Source: Gammaproteobacteria bacterium UBA6173
GTDB lineage: Bacteria; Pseudomonadota; Gammaproteobacteria; Pseudomonadales; Pseudohongiellaceae
Length of the DNA: 42,482 nt
Direction: 5' to 3'
Assembly: GCA_002422225.1 (NCBI GenBank)
Contig: DITX01000173.1
Coordinates: 7,593-50,074, forward strand
Shown: positions 15,614 through 23,533 of the stretch, one piece after another
Position numbering within the stretch: position 1 is the stretch's first letter
Layout: every line of letters begins with the position of its first letter
Position numbers and translations under genes: made by a program
The notes under the pieces: model-generated
The model's database searches: none
Told to the model about the DNA's origin: nothing
The model's input: the letters and a program-made list of their open reading frames with translations, nothing else

Positions 15614-16904
15614 ATACCAACAGAGCCGTATTGCAGGGGTGTTGTTGTGTTTTATGTTTGCTGTGTCCCCAGGTGCCGCTGATACCTCAGACACACTGCT
15701 CACCATGAATTTTGTGGAACTGCCCCTTGCTGATGCTCTGCAGGTAATCGCTGACGAAGTGGGCTTGAATCTGGTACTGGCAGACGGGCTGACAGGTTCT
15801 GTCAGTCTTCATATTGAGCAATTACCGGTTGAGCAGGCGCTTGATATGGTGTTGTTCGGTCGCGAATTGGGCTTTCGATTGCGCGGCAGTGTGCTGGCGG
15901 TGGCCGCCACCGAGCATCTTGAGAGGCAAGATGCTGAGCTAAAAAGTCGCGAGCAATTGCTGGACACCTTGGAGACCCGGTTTATGCAGCTTAATTATGC
16001 TGACGGGCAGGCCTTGTTGCAGTTGTTGCTGGGTAGCGACACCCACCCGGTTGGTGGTTTGTTGTCTGAACGCGGTTCTGTGCGTGTGGATCAGCGCACC
16101 AATACATTGATCGTCAGAGACACTCTGGCCAGTTTGCGCGCTGTTGAAGAACTGCTGACGGTGGTAGACGTACCCGTCAAGCAGGTGCGCATCGAGGCGC
16201 GCATTGTCAGTGCAACATTAGACAGTGGTCGCGAACTCGGTGTGCGCTGGGGAGTTACTGCGTCGACAATGCCGCCCGTGTCGGCCGACCTGCCGGTTTC
16301 AGATCTTTTAAGTTTGTCTGCCGATCATCAATTAGCGTCAATTGCCCGGGTTGTTGGGGTCAGAGATCGTCGTGTGCTTGACCTAGAAATTGCCGCGCTG
16401 GAACGGGCTGGCGAAGCAGAATTGATCGCCCGCCCTCGGGTTACAACGCAGGATAATATGGCCGCGCTGATTCAGTCAGGTGTGCGCATTCCTTATCAAG
16501 CGCAGGCAGGAGGTACGGCTGGGGGTTCCACCACAGAGTTTGTTGATGCCGTGCTGGCACTGGATGTAACGCCTCTGATTACGCCAGATGGGCGTATCAT
16601 CATGCGATTGAACATACGTCAGGACTCGGTAGCATCCGGGAGTGGCGAGGTGCCGGCAATCAACACCAATACCATCAACACCAGTGTGTTGGTCAATAAT
16701 GGTGAGACACTGGTGTTGGGTGGAATTTTTCGTGAGGAATCCACTCGGGCAGAGGCTGTCACCCCCGGGCTGGGACGGCTCCCCTTGCTGGGCGGCTTGT
16801 TCCGTCGCCAAACCAGTACTCAACATCGTACAGAATTGCTGATTTTTATTACGCCTGAAATTGTGAGCGAGGTGCTTGTGCAGGACGAGTTCGTGCTGCC
16901 TTAG
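15582..16904 (+). CDS. pilQ: Short PilQ/HofQ/ComE-type secretin
   Basis: A 440-residue outer-membrane secretin. The start is ATG at 15582 with AGGAG six bases upstream; a longer open frame upstream lies inside pilO. Residues 1 to about 35 are a signal peptide (IAGVLLCFMFAVSPGAA). An STN/secretin short domain (MNFVELPLADALQVIADEVGLN) and one N1-type domain (RFMQLNYADGQALLQLLL... DQRTNTLIVRDTL) lead to the secretin barrel with the family motifs VRIEARIV, RPRVTTQDN, VLVNNGETLVLGGIF and LGRLPLLGGLFR. The N-terminal AMIN domains and much of the length of Pseudomonas PilQ (~700 residues) are missing, so it resembles HofQ of E. coli and ComE of Haemophilus, used for DNA uptake. It extends out of pilO by overlap and precedes aroK, as in those genomes. 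Confidence 0.9.
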   Translation: MGICTVSPRIRYQQSRIAGVLLCFMFAVSPGAADTSDTLLTMNFVELPLADALQVIADEVGLNLVLADGLTGSVSLHIEQLPVEQALDMVLFGRELGFRLRGSVLAVAATEHLERQDAELKSREQLLDTLETRFMQLNYADGQALLQLLLGSDTHPVGGLLSERGSVRVDQRTNTLIVRDTLASLRAVEELLTVVDVPVKQVRIEARIVSATLDSGRELGVRWGVTASTMPPVSADLPVSDLLSLSADHQLASIARVVGVRDRRVLDLEIAALERAGEAELIARPRVTTQDNMAALIQSGVRIPYQAQAGGTAGGSTTEFVDAVLALDVTPLITPDGRIIMRLNIRQDSVASGSGEVPAINTNTINTSVLVNNGETLVLGGIFREESTRAEAVTPGLGRLPLLGGLFRRQTSTQHRTELLIFITPEIVSEVLVQDEFVLP

Positions 16905-16933
16905 CCGGGGTCCGAGCGCAGCGGGACTGAGGG

Positions 16934-16960
16934 TTTAACTTGAGTTTTTGAGCCTATACA
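16934..16960 (+). promoter_or_regulatory. Weak promoter candidate for aroK
   Basis: TTTAAC (16934-16939) and TATACA (16955-16960) with a 15-bp spacer, in the 114-bp gap between pilQ and aroK. aroK may also be read from the pil operon, since no terminator with a T-tract separates them. Confidence 0.3.
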
Positions 16961-17018
16961 GGTTAGATTGCGCGCTTGAATTTGAACAGGCCCGCTCAGG
17001 GCGACGGCGGTTTTAGTC

Positions 17019-17558
17019 ATGGCTACGCACAACAATGTATTTCTGATCGGCCCCATGGGGGTTGGTAAAAGTACCATTGGGCGCATGCTTGCGGCGGCCT
17101 TGGGCAAGCCATTTTACGACTCAGATCGTGAAATCGAAGCGCTGACAGGTGCGGATATCCCTTGGATTTTTGACGTAGAAGGCGAAGCCGGATTTCGCGT
17201 GCGCGAAGAGCGCATGGTTGATGCGCTAAGCCAACGCGAGGGCATCGTGATGGCGACAGGCGGCGGCGCCATTTTATCCGCTTTAAGTCGACATAATCTG
17301 CATGAGCGTGGCACGGTCGTGTACTTAAAAGCGTCCTTGGCGCAGCAATTTGAGCGCACCAGTAAAGATCGCAATCGTCCGCTGCTGCAAACCGCTGATC
17401 CCCAAGCCAGAATTCGCGAATTGATGAAAATCAGAGAGCCGTTTTATATCGAAACAGCCCATATCACAATAGACACCAGCCGCCGCGGCCCTCGCGCTGT
17501 GGCCAATGAGATTCTTCAGCACCTGACTGTCAAGCCAGAGGCCGGCGCTGAAAGCTGA
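17019..17558 (+). CDS. aroK: Shikimate kinase
   Basis: A 179-residue P-loop kinase that phosphorylates shikimate with ATP in the chorismate pathway. Walker A is GPMGVGKS at residues 11-18; the shikimate-binding residues D34/D36 (YDSDREIE), R60 (GFRVREE) and the GGGA loop at 81-84 are present, as is the lid arginine region DRNRPLL. The ATG follows a poor ribosome binding site. aroB follows 28 bp downstream. The order secretin-aroK-aroB is conserved in gammaproteobacteria. Confidence 0.97.
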   Translation: MATHNNVFLIGPMGVGKSTIGRMLAAALGKPFYDSDREIEALTGADIPWIFDVEGEAGFRVREERMVDALSQREGIVMATGGGAILSALSRHNLHERGTVVYLKASLAQQFERTSKDRNRPLLQTADPQARIRELMKIREPFYIETAHITIDTSRRGPRAVANEILQHLTVKPEAGAES

Positions 17559-17586
17559 AACAGTCTACTGACCGGAACCGGACACC

Positions 17587-18675
17587 ATGCAAACGCTGAC
17601 AGTTGAACTCGGGGATCGTAGTTACCCTATCTATATCGGATCGGGTGTGTTGACGCACGCGAATCTGTTGCTCCCCCATATCAGCGGCCAGCAGGTGCTG
17701 ATTGTCAGCAATGACGTGGTTGCTCCCCTGTATCTTGAAAAGCTTCAATCAACTCTGACAGGCAAACAATGCGACGTGATTGTGTTGCCTGATGGTGAGC
17801 ACACCAAAACGCTCGAGACGCTGAATCTGATCTTTGATCAGTTGTTATGTAATCGACATGAGCGTGGCACAACAGTGATTGCCCTGGGTGGCGGTGTCAC
17901 GGGTGATATGGCCGGATTTGCAGCAGCTGTTTATCAGCGAGGCGTCAACTTTATCCAGATTCCTACCACCTTGTTATCGCAGGTAGATTCCTCTGTGGGT
18001 GGCAAAACTGGGGTGAATCATGCGCTGGGCAAAAACATGATTGGTGCGTTTTATCAGCCACAGTGTGTGTTGGCCGATATAGATGTTTTGTCCACCTTGC
18101 CGTTAAGAGAACTGCAGGCAGGTTTAGCTGAAGTGATCAAATACGGCTTGTTGGGTAACGCAGCGTTTTTTGAATGGCTAGAAACGAATATGGATGCCTT
18201 GCTGGCGCGTGATGCCGAGAAAATGGCCTATGCAGTCAGAATTTGCTGCGAAGAAAAAGCGCGCATTGTTGCTGCAGATGAAAAGGAGGGTGGTTTGCGC
18301 GCCTTGTTGAATCTCGGTCATACCTTTGGTCATGCCATTGAAGCGGCCATGGGTTATGGGACCTGGTTACATGGGGAAGCCGTCGCCGCAGGTATGGTGA
18401 TGGCAGCAGATTTATCCTGTCGCCTGGGCTGGCTGAGTTCTGCCGATGCAGTGCGAGCGCGTGCCCTGATTGAGCGAACCGGATTGCCCGTTGCACCCCC
18501 AGCCATGATGACGCCCCAGCAGTTTATTGAACTGATGTCTGTGGACAAAAAAGTGCAGTTCGGCAAAATCCGATTTGTGTTGATGAAGAGTATTGGGCAT
18601 GCCGTTATCGAGTCTGATATCCCGCCAGCGCTGCTTGAGCAGACACTGAGTGCCGGCAACAGCCTGTGTTTTTAA
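17587..18675 (+). CDS. aroB: 3-dehydroquinate synthase
   Basis: A 362-residue NAD- and metal-dependent enzyme that converts DAHP to 3-dehydroquinate, the second shikimate step. DGEHTKTL (69-76) and GGGVTGDMAGFAAA (101-114) form the nucleotide site; QIPTTLLSQVDSSVGGKTGVNH and the zinc-ligand helices (EVIKYG, NLGHTFGHAIE, HGEAVAAGM) are all intact. Length equals the E. coli enzyme (362). It follows aroK in the same operon, and hemE begins 43 bp after its stop. Confidence 0.98.
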   Translation: MQTLTVELGDRSYPIYIGSGVLTHANLLLPHISGQQVLIVSNDVVAPLYLEKLQSTLTGKQCDVIVLPDGEHTKTLETLNLIFDQLLCNRHERGTTVIALGGGVTGDMAGFAAAVYQRGVNFIQIPTTLLSQVDSSVGGKTGVNHALGKNMIGAFYQPQCVLADIDVLSTLPLRELQAGLAEVIKYGLLGNAAFFEWLETNMDALLARDAEKMAYAVRICCEEKARIVAADEKEGGLRALLNLGHTFGHAIEAAMGYGTWLHGEAVAAGMVMAADLSCRLGWLSSADAVRARALIERTGLPVAPPAMMTPQQFIELMSVDKKVQFGKIRFVLMKSIGHAVIESDIPPALLEQTLSAGNSLCF

Positions 18676-18718
18676 ATTTAAACTGTTTGATTATTTCGCA
18701 CGTGTTAAGGAGCTGCCT

Positions 18719-19783
18719 GTGGCCGCACTAAAAAATGACAGATTTCTCAGAGCATTAACCGGGCAGCCGGTTGATGTGACGCCAATATGGATGATGCGCC
18801 AGGCAGGCCGGTATTTGCCCGAGTACCGCGCCACCCGACAAAAAGCCGGTGATTTCATGAGCCTGTGTCAATCACCCGAGCTCGCTTGTGAAGTGACCTT
18901 ACAGCCATTGCGGCGGTATGCCATGGATGCGGCCATCTTGTTCTCGGATATTTTGACTATACCGGACGCAATGGGGCTGGGTTTGTATTTTTCAGAGGGA
19001 GAAGGCCCGCGCTTTCGCAAGACCATTCGCACGGCGGCAGATGTTGCGCAATTGCCAATACCAGACGTGGCCCGCGATCTGAGTTATGTCACCGACGCAG
19101 TCTCGCTGATTCGACGCGAACTGAACGGATCAGTGCCCTTGATAGGTTTTTCCGGAAGCCCCTGGACATTGGCGACCTATATGATAGAAGGCAGTGGCAG
19201 CAAGGATTTCCGGCACGCCAAAGCATTTATGTACAACCAGCCCGAACAAATGCATCTGCTGTTAGACAAGCTGGCGCAGTCAGTGACTTTGTACCTTAAC
19301 GCCCAGATTGCAGCCGGTGCACAGGCAGTGCAGATTTTTGATACCTGGGGTGGCATTCTTACCACACAGGCTTACCGCGAATTCTCCCTGGCCTACATGA
19401 AAAAAATTGTGGCAGGCCTGACACGTGAATCAGAAGGTCGCAAGGTGCCAGTCATTTTGTTCACCAAAAATGGTGGGCTGTGGCTGGATGATATTGCTGA
19501 CAGTGGCTGTGACTGCGTGGGACTGGATTGGACCATTGAAATTGGGCGCGCGCGCGCGTTGATTGGCAATAAAGTGTCACTGCAAGGCAATATGGATCCT
19601 TCCATTCTGTATTCAACGCCCGACAGTATCCGGGCCGAAGTGCGTCGAATTCTGGCATCGTTTGGCCACGGCAATGGCCATGTGTTCAATCTTGGGCATG
19701 GAATAACGCCTGATGTTGATCCGGCCAATGTCAGTGCTTTTGTGGATGCAGTGCATGAGTTTTCAGCTGAATACCATCGCTGA
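18719..19783 (+). CDS. hemE: Uroporphyrinogen decarboxylase
   Basis: A 354-residue enzyme, the same length as E. coli HemE, that removes four carboxyl groups from uroporphyrinogen III to give coproporphyrinogen III in haem synthesis. The start is GTG at 18719, fixed by AAGGAG six bases upstream; a longer frame upstream overlaps aroB. R27 and R31 in WMMRQAGRYLPEYR bind substrate carboxylates; SDILTIPDAMG, GFSGSPWTLATYMIEG and the C-terminal FNLGHGI are family signatures. It sits between aroB and folK, and its end overlaps the likely start of folK. Confidence 0.97.
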   Translation: MAALKNDRFLRALTGQPVDVTPIWMMRQAGRYLPEYRATRQKAGDFMSLCQSPELACEVTLQPLRRYAMDAAILFSDILTIPDAMGLGLYFSEGEGPRFRKTIRTAADVAQLPIPDVARDLSYVTDAVSLIRRELNGSVPLIGFSGSPWTLATYMIEGSGSKDFRHAKAFMYNQPEQMHLLLDKLAQSVTLYLNAQIAAGAQAVQIFDTWGGILTTQAYREFSLAYMKKIVAGLTRESEGRKVPVILFTKNGGLWLDDIADSGCDCVGLDWTIEIGRARALIGNKVSLQGNMDPSILYSTPDSIRAEVRRILASFGHGNGHVFNLGHGITPDVDPANVSAFVDAVHEFSAEYHR

Positions 19784-20315
19784 TCTTTACAGGCACCGCC
19801 CTCAATCGAGGGATGTGCCCAAAGCGGTGATTGCGCTGGGTTCAAATTTGCCTGCCCTCCAAGCAGGCATAGCGTGCCGTCCTGAAGACAATTTGATGGC
19901 GGTGCTGCCGGCTCTGCAGTTATTGTCATCGCTGCCTGTGCTGATGTCGGACATCATCATGACCGATCCGGTGGATTGCCCCCCGGGTAGCCCTCCATTT
20001 GCCAATGCCGTCGCAGTTATATGCCCTGATGTGAGCGTAACGCCGCTTCAGTTGCTCGCTGAACTGCAGGCGATTGAAACCCGATTCGGGCGGCAACGAC
20101 ATGGCGTTCGCAATGAAGCGCGGGTTGTTGATCTGGATATTATCAGCTTTGGCGATTACCAGATTGAATCAGCACAATTGACCTTGCCGCATCCGCGCGC
20201 GACGCAGCGTTTGTTTGTACTTGAGCCCTTGCTCCAGATATGGCCGGATTTTTGTTTTCCGGGAGAGCGGCAATCAGTCAAGGAACTTGTCAGAATCCTG
20301 CGCCAGGGTGCTTGA
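19755..20315 (+). CDS. folK: 2-amino-4-hydroxy-6-hydroxymethyldihydropteridine pyrophosphokinase
   Basis: A ~186-residue HPPK that transfers pyrophosphate from ATP to 6-hydroxymethyl-7,8-dihydropterin in folate synthesis. The signatures are VIALGSN near the N-terminus, the acidic loop and the active-site block RFGRQRHGVRNEARVVDLDI with its two Mg-binding aspartates, then LPHPRATQRLFVLEPL. The start is uncertain: ATG at 19755 (overlapping hemE by 29 bp) lacks a good ribosome binding site, and GTG at 19815 just before KAVIALGSN would give a 166-residue protein closer to the family norm of ~160. folP, the next folate enzyme, is elsewhere in the window at 38834. Confidence 0.9.
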   Translation: MSFQLNTIADLYRHRPQSRDVPKAVIALGSNLPALQAGIACRPEDNLMAVLPALQLLSSLPVLMSDIIMTDPVDCPPGSPPFANAVAVICPDVSVTPLQLLAELQAIETRFGRQRHGVRNEARVVDLDIISFGDYQIESAQLTLPHPRATQRLFVLEPLLQIWPDFCFPGERQSVKELVRILRQGA

Positions 20316-20339
20316 ACGCGTGCTTGAAGCATGTATACT
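20312..20339 (+). promoter_or_regulatory. Promoter for the orphan barrel protein
   Basis: TTGAAC (20312-20317) and TATACT (20334-20339), 16-bp spacer, at the folK stop codon. The predicted transcript begins just before the 15-bp tandem repeats. Confidence 0.55.
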
Positions 20340-20345
20340 CCTCAG

Positions 20346-20405
20346 TCCAGAGACAGAAAGTCCAGAGACAGAAAGCCCGGATACAAAGTGTCCAGATACA
20401 AACTA
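20346..20405 (+). repeat. Four 15-bp tandem repeats in a 5' leader
   Basis: Two exact copies of TCCAGAGACAGAAAG (20346-20375) are followed by two degenerate copies, CCCGGATACAAAGTG and TCCAGATACAAACTA. They lie between a promoter and the start codon of the barrel protein at 20426. Fifteen is divisible by three, but the repeats are not in a supported reading frame. Confidence 0.75.
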
Positions 20406-20425
20406 TTCACGACAGCAGCGTTTTC

Positions 20426-21268
20426 ATGGCATCAAACACAATAAGATATACGCTCGGCCAACAGTTGCTGCTTGCAGCGTCTGTTTTTGCTGTGCCTTTT
20501 TCTGTATTTGCTGACGAAAACCCTGCGGCCTTGGCAGACAATGCAACGCCGCAAGTTGTGGAACGCAGTTTTGCAGGTGCCGCCGTCTCTGCTGTGATGC
20601 AGTTTGTTCGCCCGGCGCCAGAAACGCCAGTTGCCTTAAGCCCTGCGTTGCGATTGGAAGCATTCCCCGCGCTGCAAGCCAGTGAGGATTCGCTCAGGGT
20701 GTTGGATATCAGCCTGGAACCCGTGCTGATGAGTCGTGGATTTAATGCCATTCCTGGTAAACAGGGTTTAGACCTGAGTTCGTCCTATGTCTGGGAATCT
20801 CCGCGGTTTGGACAGTTTGTGCTCAGCACCAATACCAGTTATTTATACAATACCGCCAGCTCCGCGGTTGTGCGTGACAACAGTCTCTTGGGGGCGCGCG
20901 CTGAAACTGTAGGTTCAGCGATAACGCTGATGCCGGAGCGTCAGAGCAGTTTGACGCTTAGCTGGCAGATTGGAAATCACACGGCCACGGCTGTAACCAG
21001 TTATTCAGATGCACTCGACCAGCTCGGTTTGTTGAGCCTGGATAATTTGAATGTTGACGATCTCAACGAGCTGGTTGGTCAGATCACAACGCTTGATCTG
21101 AGTTATGGTTACAACGTCAGAACGGGACGGCAGGGTAACGCGTCAATCTCTCTGGGTGTCAGAAATATGCTGGACAGCCGCTTGCAGACGCCAGCAGTGT
21201 CTCGTCAGGTTACTGCGCGTGAGCCTGCTGGCAGCGTTGCCTACGGTACGATCAAGTACCAGTTCTGA
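20426..21268 (+). CDS. Orphan outer-membrane beta-barrel, TonB-receptor C-terminus-like
   Basis: A 280-residue exported protein. Residues 1-29 are a signal peptide (LGQQLLLAASVFAVPFSVFA). The rest alternates polar and hydrophobic residues in short strands and ends in phenylalanine (GTIKYQF), as outer-membrane barrels do. The C-terminal third (TTLDLSYGYNVRTGRQGNA followed by SISLGVRNMLDSR) closely resembles the last strands of TonB-dependent receptors, and YVWESPRFGQFVLSTNTSYL resembles a mid-barrel strand pair. There is no TonB box and no plug domain, and 280 residues are too few for a 22-strand barrel. It may be a remnant or a domesticated fragment given its own signal peptide. No ribosome binding site is evident before ATG 20426. 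Function unknown; its stop is 5 bp from that of convergent bioA. Confidence 0.7.
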   Translation: MASNTIRYTLGQQLLLAASVFAVPFSVFADENPAALADNATPQVVERSFAGAAVSAVMQFVRPAPETPVALSPALRLEAFPALQASEDSLRVLDISLEPVLMSRGFNAIPGKQGLDLSSSYVWESPRFGQFVLSTNTSYLYNTASSAVVRDNSLLGARAETVGSAITLMPERQSSLTLSWQIGNHTATAVTSYSDALDQLGLLSLDNLNVDDLNELVGQITTLDLSYGYNVRTGRQGNASISLGVRNMLDSRLQTPAVSRQVTAREPAGSVAYGTIKYQF

Positions 21269-21273
21269 AACAA

Positions 21274-22575
21274 TCAACCCAGTGCTGATATTTCACTTAC
21301 AACTGTATTCACGGCTACGGTGAGCACTGAGAGCTGTCCACGTGAAATCACAAAGGGCGGCATTAAATATATCAGACGCCCAAAAGGCCTGATCCAGACA
21401 CCCAATTCCACCAATCGTGGTTGTAAGGTGCGCATATCCACAGGTTTTTTCAGTTCAACTACGCCAATCGCACCCAACACTCTGACTTCCGCGACGGCAG
21501 CGGAATTGCGGCATGGCTCAAGCTCCCGCGTCATTTGTTGTTCTATAGCAAGCACACGCTGCTGCCAAGGGCTGTTGATAAGCAATGTCAGACTGGCCGC
21601 TGCCACGGCACAAGCCAGCGGATTGGCCATAAAGGTAGGGCCGTGCATAAAAGCGTCGCCCTTGGACGAAATTGTTTCGGCAAGCTGCGTGGTGGTCAAT
21701 GTAGCCGCGAGCGTCATATACCCACCCGTCAGCGCTTTGCCCAGGCACAGAATATCCGGAGCAATATCGGCATGCTCACAAGCAAACATTTTTCCGGTGC
21801 GTCCAAATCCGGTCGCAATTTCATCTGCAATCAGCAATACCTTGTATTGGTCACAGAGTTGACGCAACTCCCGCAAGAATTGCGGGGAATAAAAAAACAT
21901 ACCGCCGGCGCCCTGCACAATGGGTTCAATAATCACGGCGGCTAGTTCGTGATGATGAGCGGCCAGCAAGGCTTGCACACTGGCGATGTCATTGCTGTTC
22001 CAGGCATCCCTGAATGCAGTTTGTGGCGCGTTTGCAAACAACTGCCGATTTAACACCCGTTCAAACAAAGTATGCATGCCAGTCACCGGGTCACACACTG
22101 ACATCGCAGCAAACGTGTCGCCGTGATATGCGCGCCGAAAACTCAGTAAGCGGCACTTCTCGGTGCGCGCTTGAGCGGCCCAGTATTGAACAGCCATTTT
22201 GATGGCTGCTTCCACAGCAACTGAACCTGAATCGCAGAAAAATACTTTGGTCAATGCAGGTGGCGTGAGCGTGAGCAGTTGCTTCGCCAGCGTGATTGCG
22301 GGTTCGTGGGTGAGCCCGCCAAACATGACGTGTGCCATTTTACTCAATTGGGTGTTGATAGCGGCATTGAGTGTCGGATGATTATAACCATGCACCGCTG
22401 CCCACCAGGAACTCATCCCATCAACCAGGCGTCTGCCGTCAGCAAGTTCCAGCTCACAGCCTTCTGCGCGCTCAACCAAACAAACTGACAGTGGATCGGT
22501 CATGGATGTGTAGGGGTGGATGAGATGTGCGTGATCAAACTGAAGCAGTGTGTTTATCTCAGTATCTGTTTTCAT
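21274..22575 (-). CDS. bioA: Adenosylmethionine-8-amino-7-oxononanoate aminotransferase
   Basis: A 433-residue class III PLP aminotransferase that converts KAPA to DAPA using SAM as amino donor. The start is MKTDTEINTLLQFDHAHLIHPYTSM, the family N-terminus; the frame continues upstream into comF without similarity. MSSWWAAVHGYNHP, FFCDSGSVAVEAAIKMA, the FRRAYHGDT block, the PLP aspartate in LIADEIATGFGRTG and the lysine in CLGKALTGGYMTLAAT are present. It lies 19 bp downstream of comF on the minus strand, so comF and bioA probably share a transcript that starts at the bio control region. Confidence 0.96.
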   Translation of the reverse strand: MKTDTEINTLLQFDHAHLIHPYTSMTDPLSVCLVERAEGCELELADGRRLVDGMSSWWAAVHGYNHPTLNAAINTQLSKMAHVMFGGLTHEPAITLAKQLLTLTPPALTKVFFCDSGSVAVEAAIKMAVQYWAAQARTEKCRLLSFRRAYHGDTFAAMSVCDPVTGMHTLFERVLNRQLFANAPQTAFRDAWNSNDIASVQALLAAHHHELAAVIIEPIVQGAGGMFFYSPQFLRELRQLCDQYKVLLIADEIATGFGRTGKMFACEHADIAPDILCLGKALTGGYMTLAATLTTTQLAETISSKGDAFMHGPTFMANPLACAVAAASLTLLINSPWQQRVLAIEQQMTRELEPCRNSAAVAEVRVLGAIGVVELKKPVDMRTLQPRLVELGVWIRPFGRLIYLMPPFVISRGQLSVLTVAVNTVVSEISALG

Positions 22576-22594
22576 GGTGTCAGTCACATTGGGC

Positions 22595-23386
22595 TTATCG
22601 GTTGGCGCGGGCGACCGACCAGATGTCGATTTTTGCAACGCCTCGCGCGCGCAGAACTTCGGACATGGCATTGACGGTCGCGGTGGTGGTAACAACGTCG
22701 TCGATGATTGCCACATGCTGCCCGGATACCAGAGGCATCTGTTTGCCGGCATCAAATACTGTGCGCATGTTGTTGCGTCGCTCATTGGCGTTCAGGCCAC
22801 GTTGGGAATGCAGGCTCGCATGACGCTGACAGACGTGTTGCAGGACCGGAATCTGGCAGCGTCTGGAAATCGAGTTGGCCAGCAAAGCGGACTGATTAAA
22901 GCCGCGTTTGCGTAAACGGCTGGCATGTAAAGGAACCGGCAACAGGTAGTTTGGCATCGAGGTCGCCTGCTCCAGATAAAACTGCCTGAAACCTGCCTGC
23001 AAGTGATAACCTAGGTAACGCGCTTCATTAAAACCGGCGTGTTCTTTGAACGTATTTATCATCGATGAAACTGGGGCCTCATAAGCAAAGACAGACAGGC
23101 AGCGGTCAAACGCGGGCGCGTACCGTTGACAGCTCATACACACATACCCGTTGTCATCCAGCGGGTTCGGTCGTGAAAATGACGCAGACTCAGACTCCCA
23201 GATACCACAGCGACTGCAGGAAGGTGGCTGCCAGGGCAGTTCTGCCTCACAGGCTTCACACAAAGCCAGTTGGCTGCGAGTAGGCATTTGGCAGCACAGG
23301 CAATGTTGCGTCGGGGTCAAGGTCGCGGTTATCTGCGTCAGAGTTCGTTTAAATGCGCGGCGCCATGTTGTATAAATATTGATCAT
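22595..23386 (-). CDS. comF: ComF/GntX family phosphoribosyltransferase-like protein
   Basis: A 263-residue protein with an N-terminal double zinc-finger region (C29, C31/C32, C43, C46, C57, C60, C83, C86) and a C-terminal phosphoribosyltransferase fold with the PRPP motif VAIIDDVVTTTATV. The conserved LLPVPLHASRLRKRGFNQSALLA block is diagnostic. ComF is needed for late steps of DNA uptake in naturally competent bacteria; E. coli GntX/YhgH is a homologue near bioH. In this window it may be relevant to the short pilMNO-Q set, but that is inference. Its ATG directly abuts a likely BirA operator, and it is upstream of bioA in the same direction. No good ribosome binding site is visible before the ATG. 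Confidence 0.9.
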   Translation of the reverse strand: MINIYTTWRRAFKRTLTQITATLTPTQHCLCCQMPTRSQLALCEACEAELPWQPPSCSRCGIWESESASFSRPNPLDDNGYVCMSCQRYAPAFDRCLSVFAYEAPVSSMINTFKEHAGFNEARYLGYHLQAGFRQFYLEQATSMPNYLLPVPLHASRLRKRGFNQSALLANSISRRCQIPVLQHVCQRHASLHSQRGLNANERRNNMRTVFDAGKQMPLVSGQHVAIIDDVVTTTATVNAMSEVLRARGVAKIDIWSVARANR

Positions 23387-23418
23387 TTGTAAATCTTTAT
23401 TTTTTATCAGGTTGACAA
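23387..23418. promoter_or_regulatory. BirA-type biotin operator
   Basis: TTGTAAATC, 14 bp, GGTTGACAA: both arms match the BirA site consensus TTGTAAACC/GGTTTACAA, seven to eight of nine positions each. The site lies between the divergent comF-bioA and bioB-F-D units. Its right arm contains the bioB -35 box, so BirA-biotinoyl-AMP bound here would block bioB transcription, as in E. coli. The spacer is a little shorter than in E. coli (16). Confidence 0.75.
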
Positions 23419-23439
23419 GTCTCGGCTGACTTATAAAAT
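23412..23439 (+). promoter_or_regulatory. Promoter for bioB-bioF-bioD
   Basis: TTGACA (23412-23417) is a perfect -35; TAAAAT (23434-23439) follows after 16 bp. The -35 lies within the right arm of the BirA-like operator. Predicted leader to the bioB start is about 90 nt. Confidence 0.7.
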
Positions 23440-23533
23440 GGCGATCACTTTAAACCCACTATAGACCTTCACTTCGCTGCATGCCGGGTAATTGCACCGC
23501 TGGCAATGCTCGATTGTCACAGGAATAAAACTG

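Noticed and set aside
20346..20405. Tandem repeats considered as a CRISPR array
   Set aside because: Units are 15 bp with no spacers between them and no cas genes are present.
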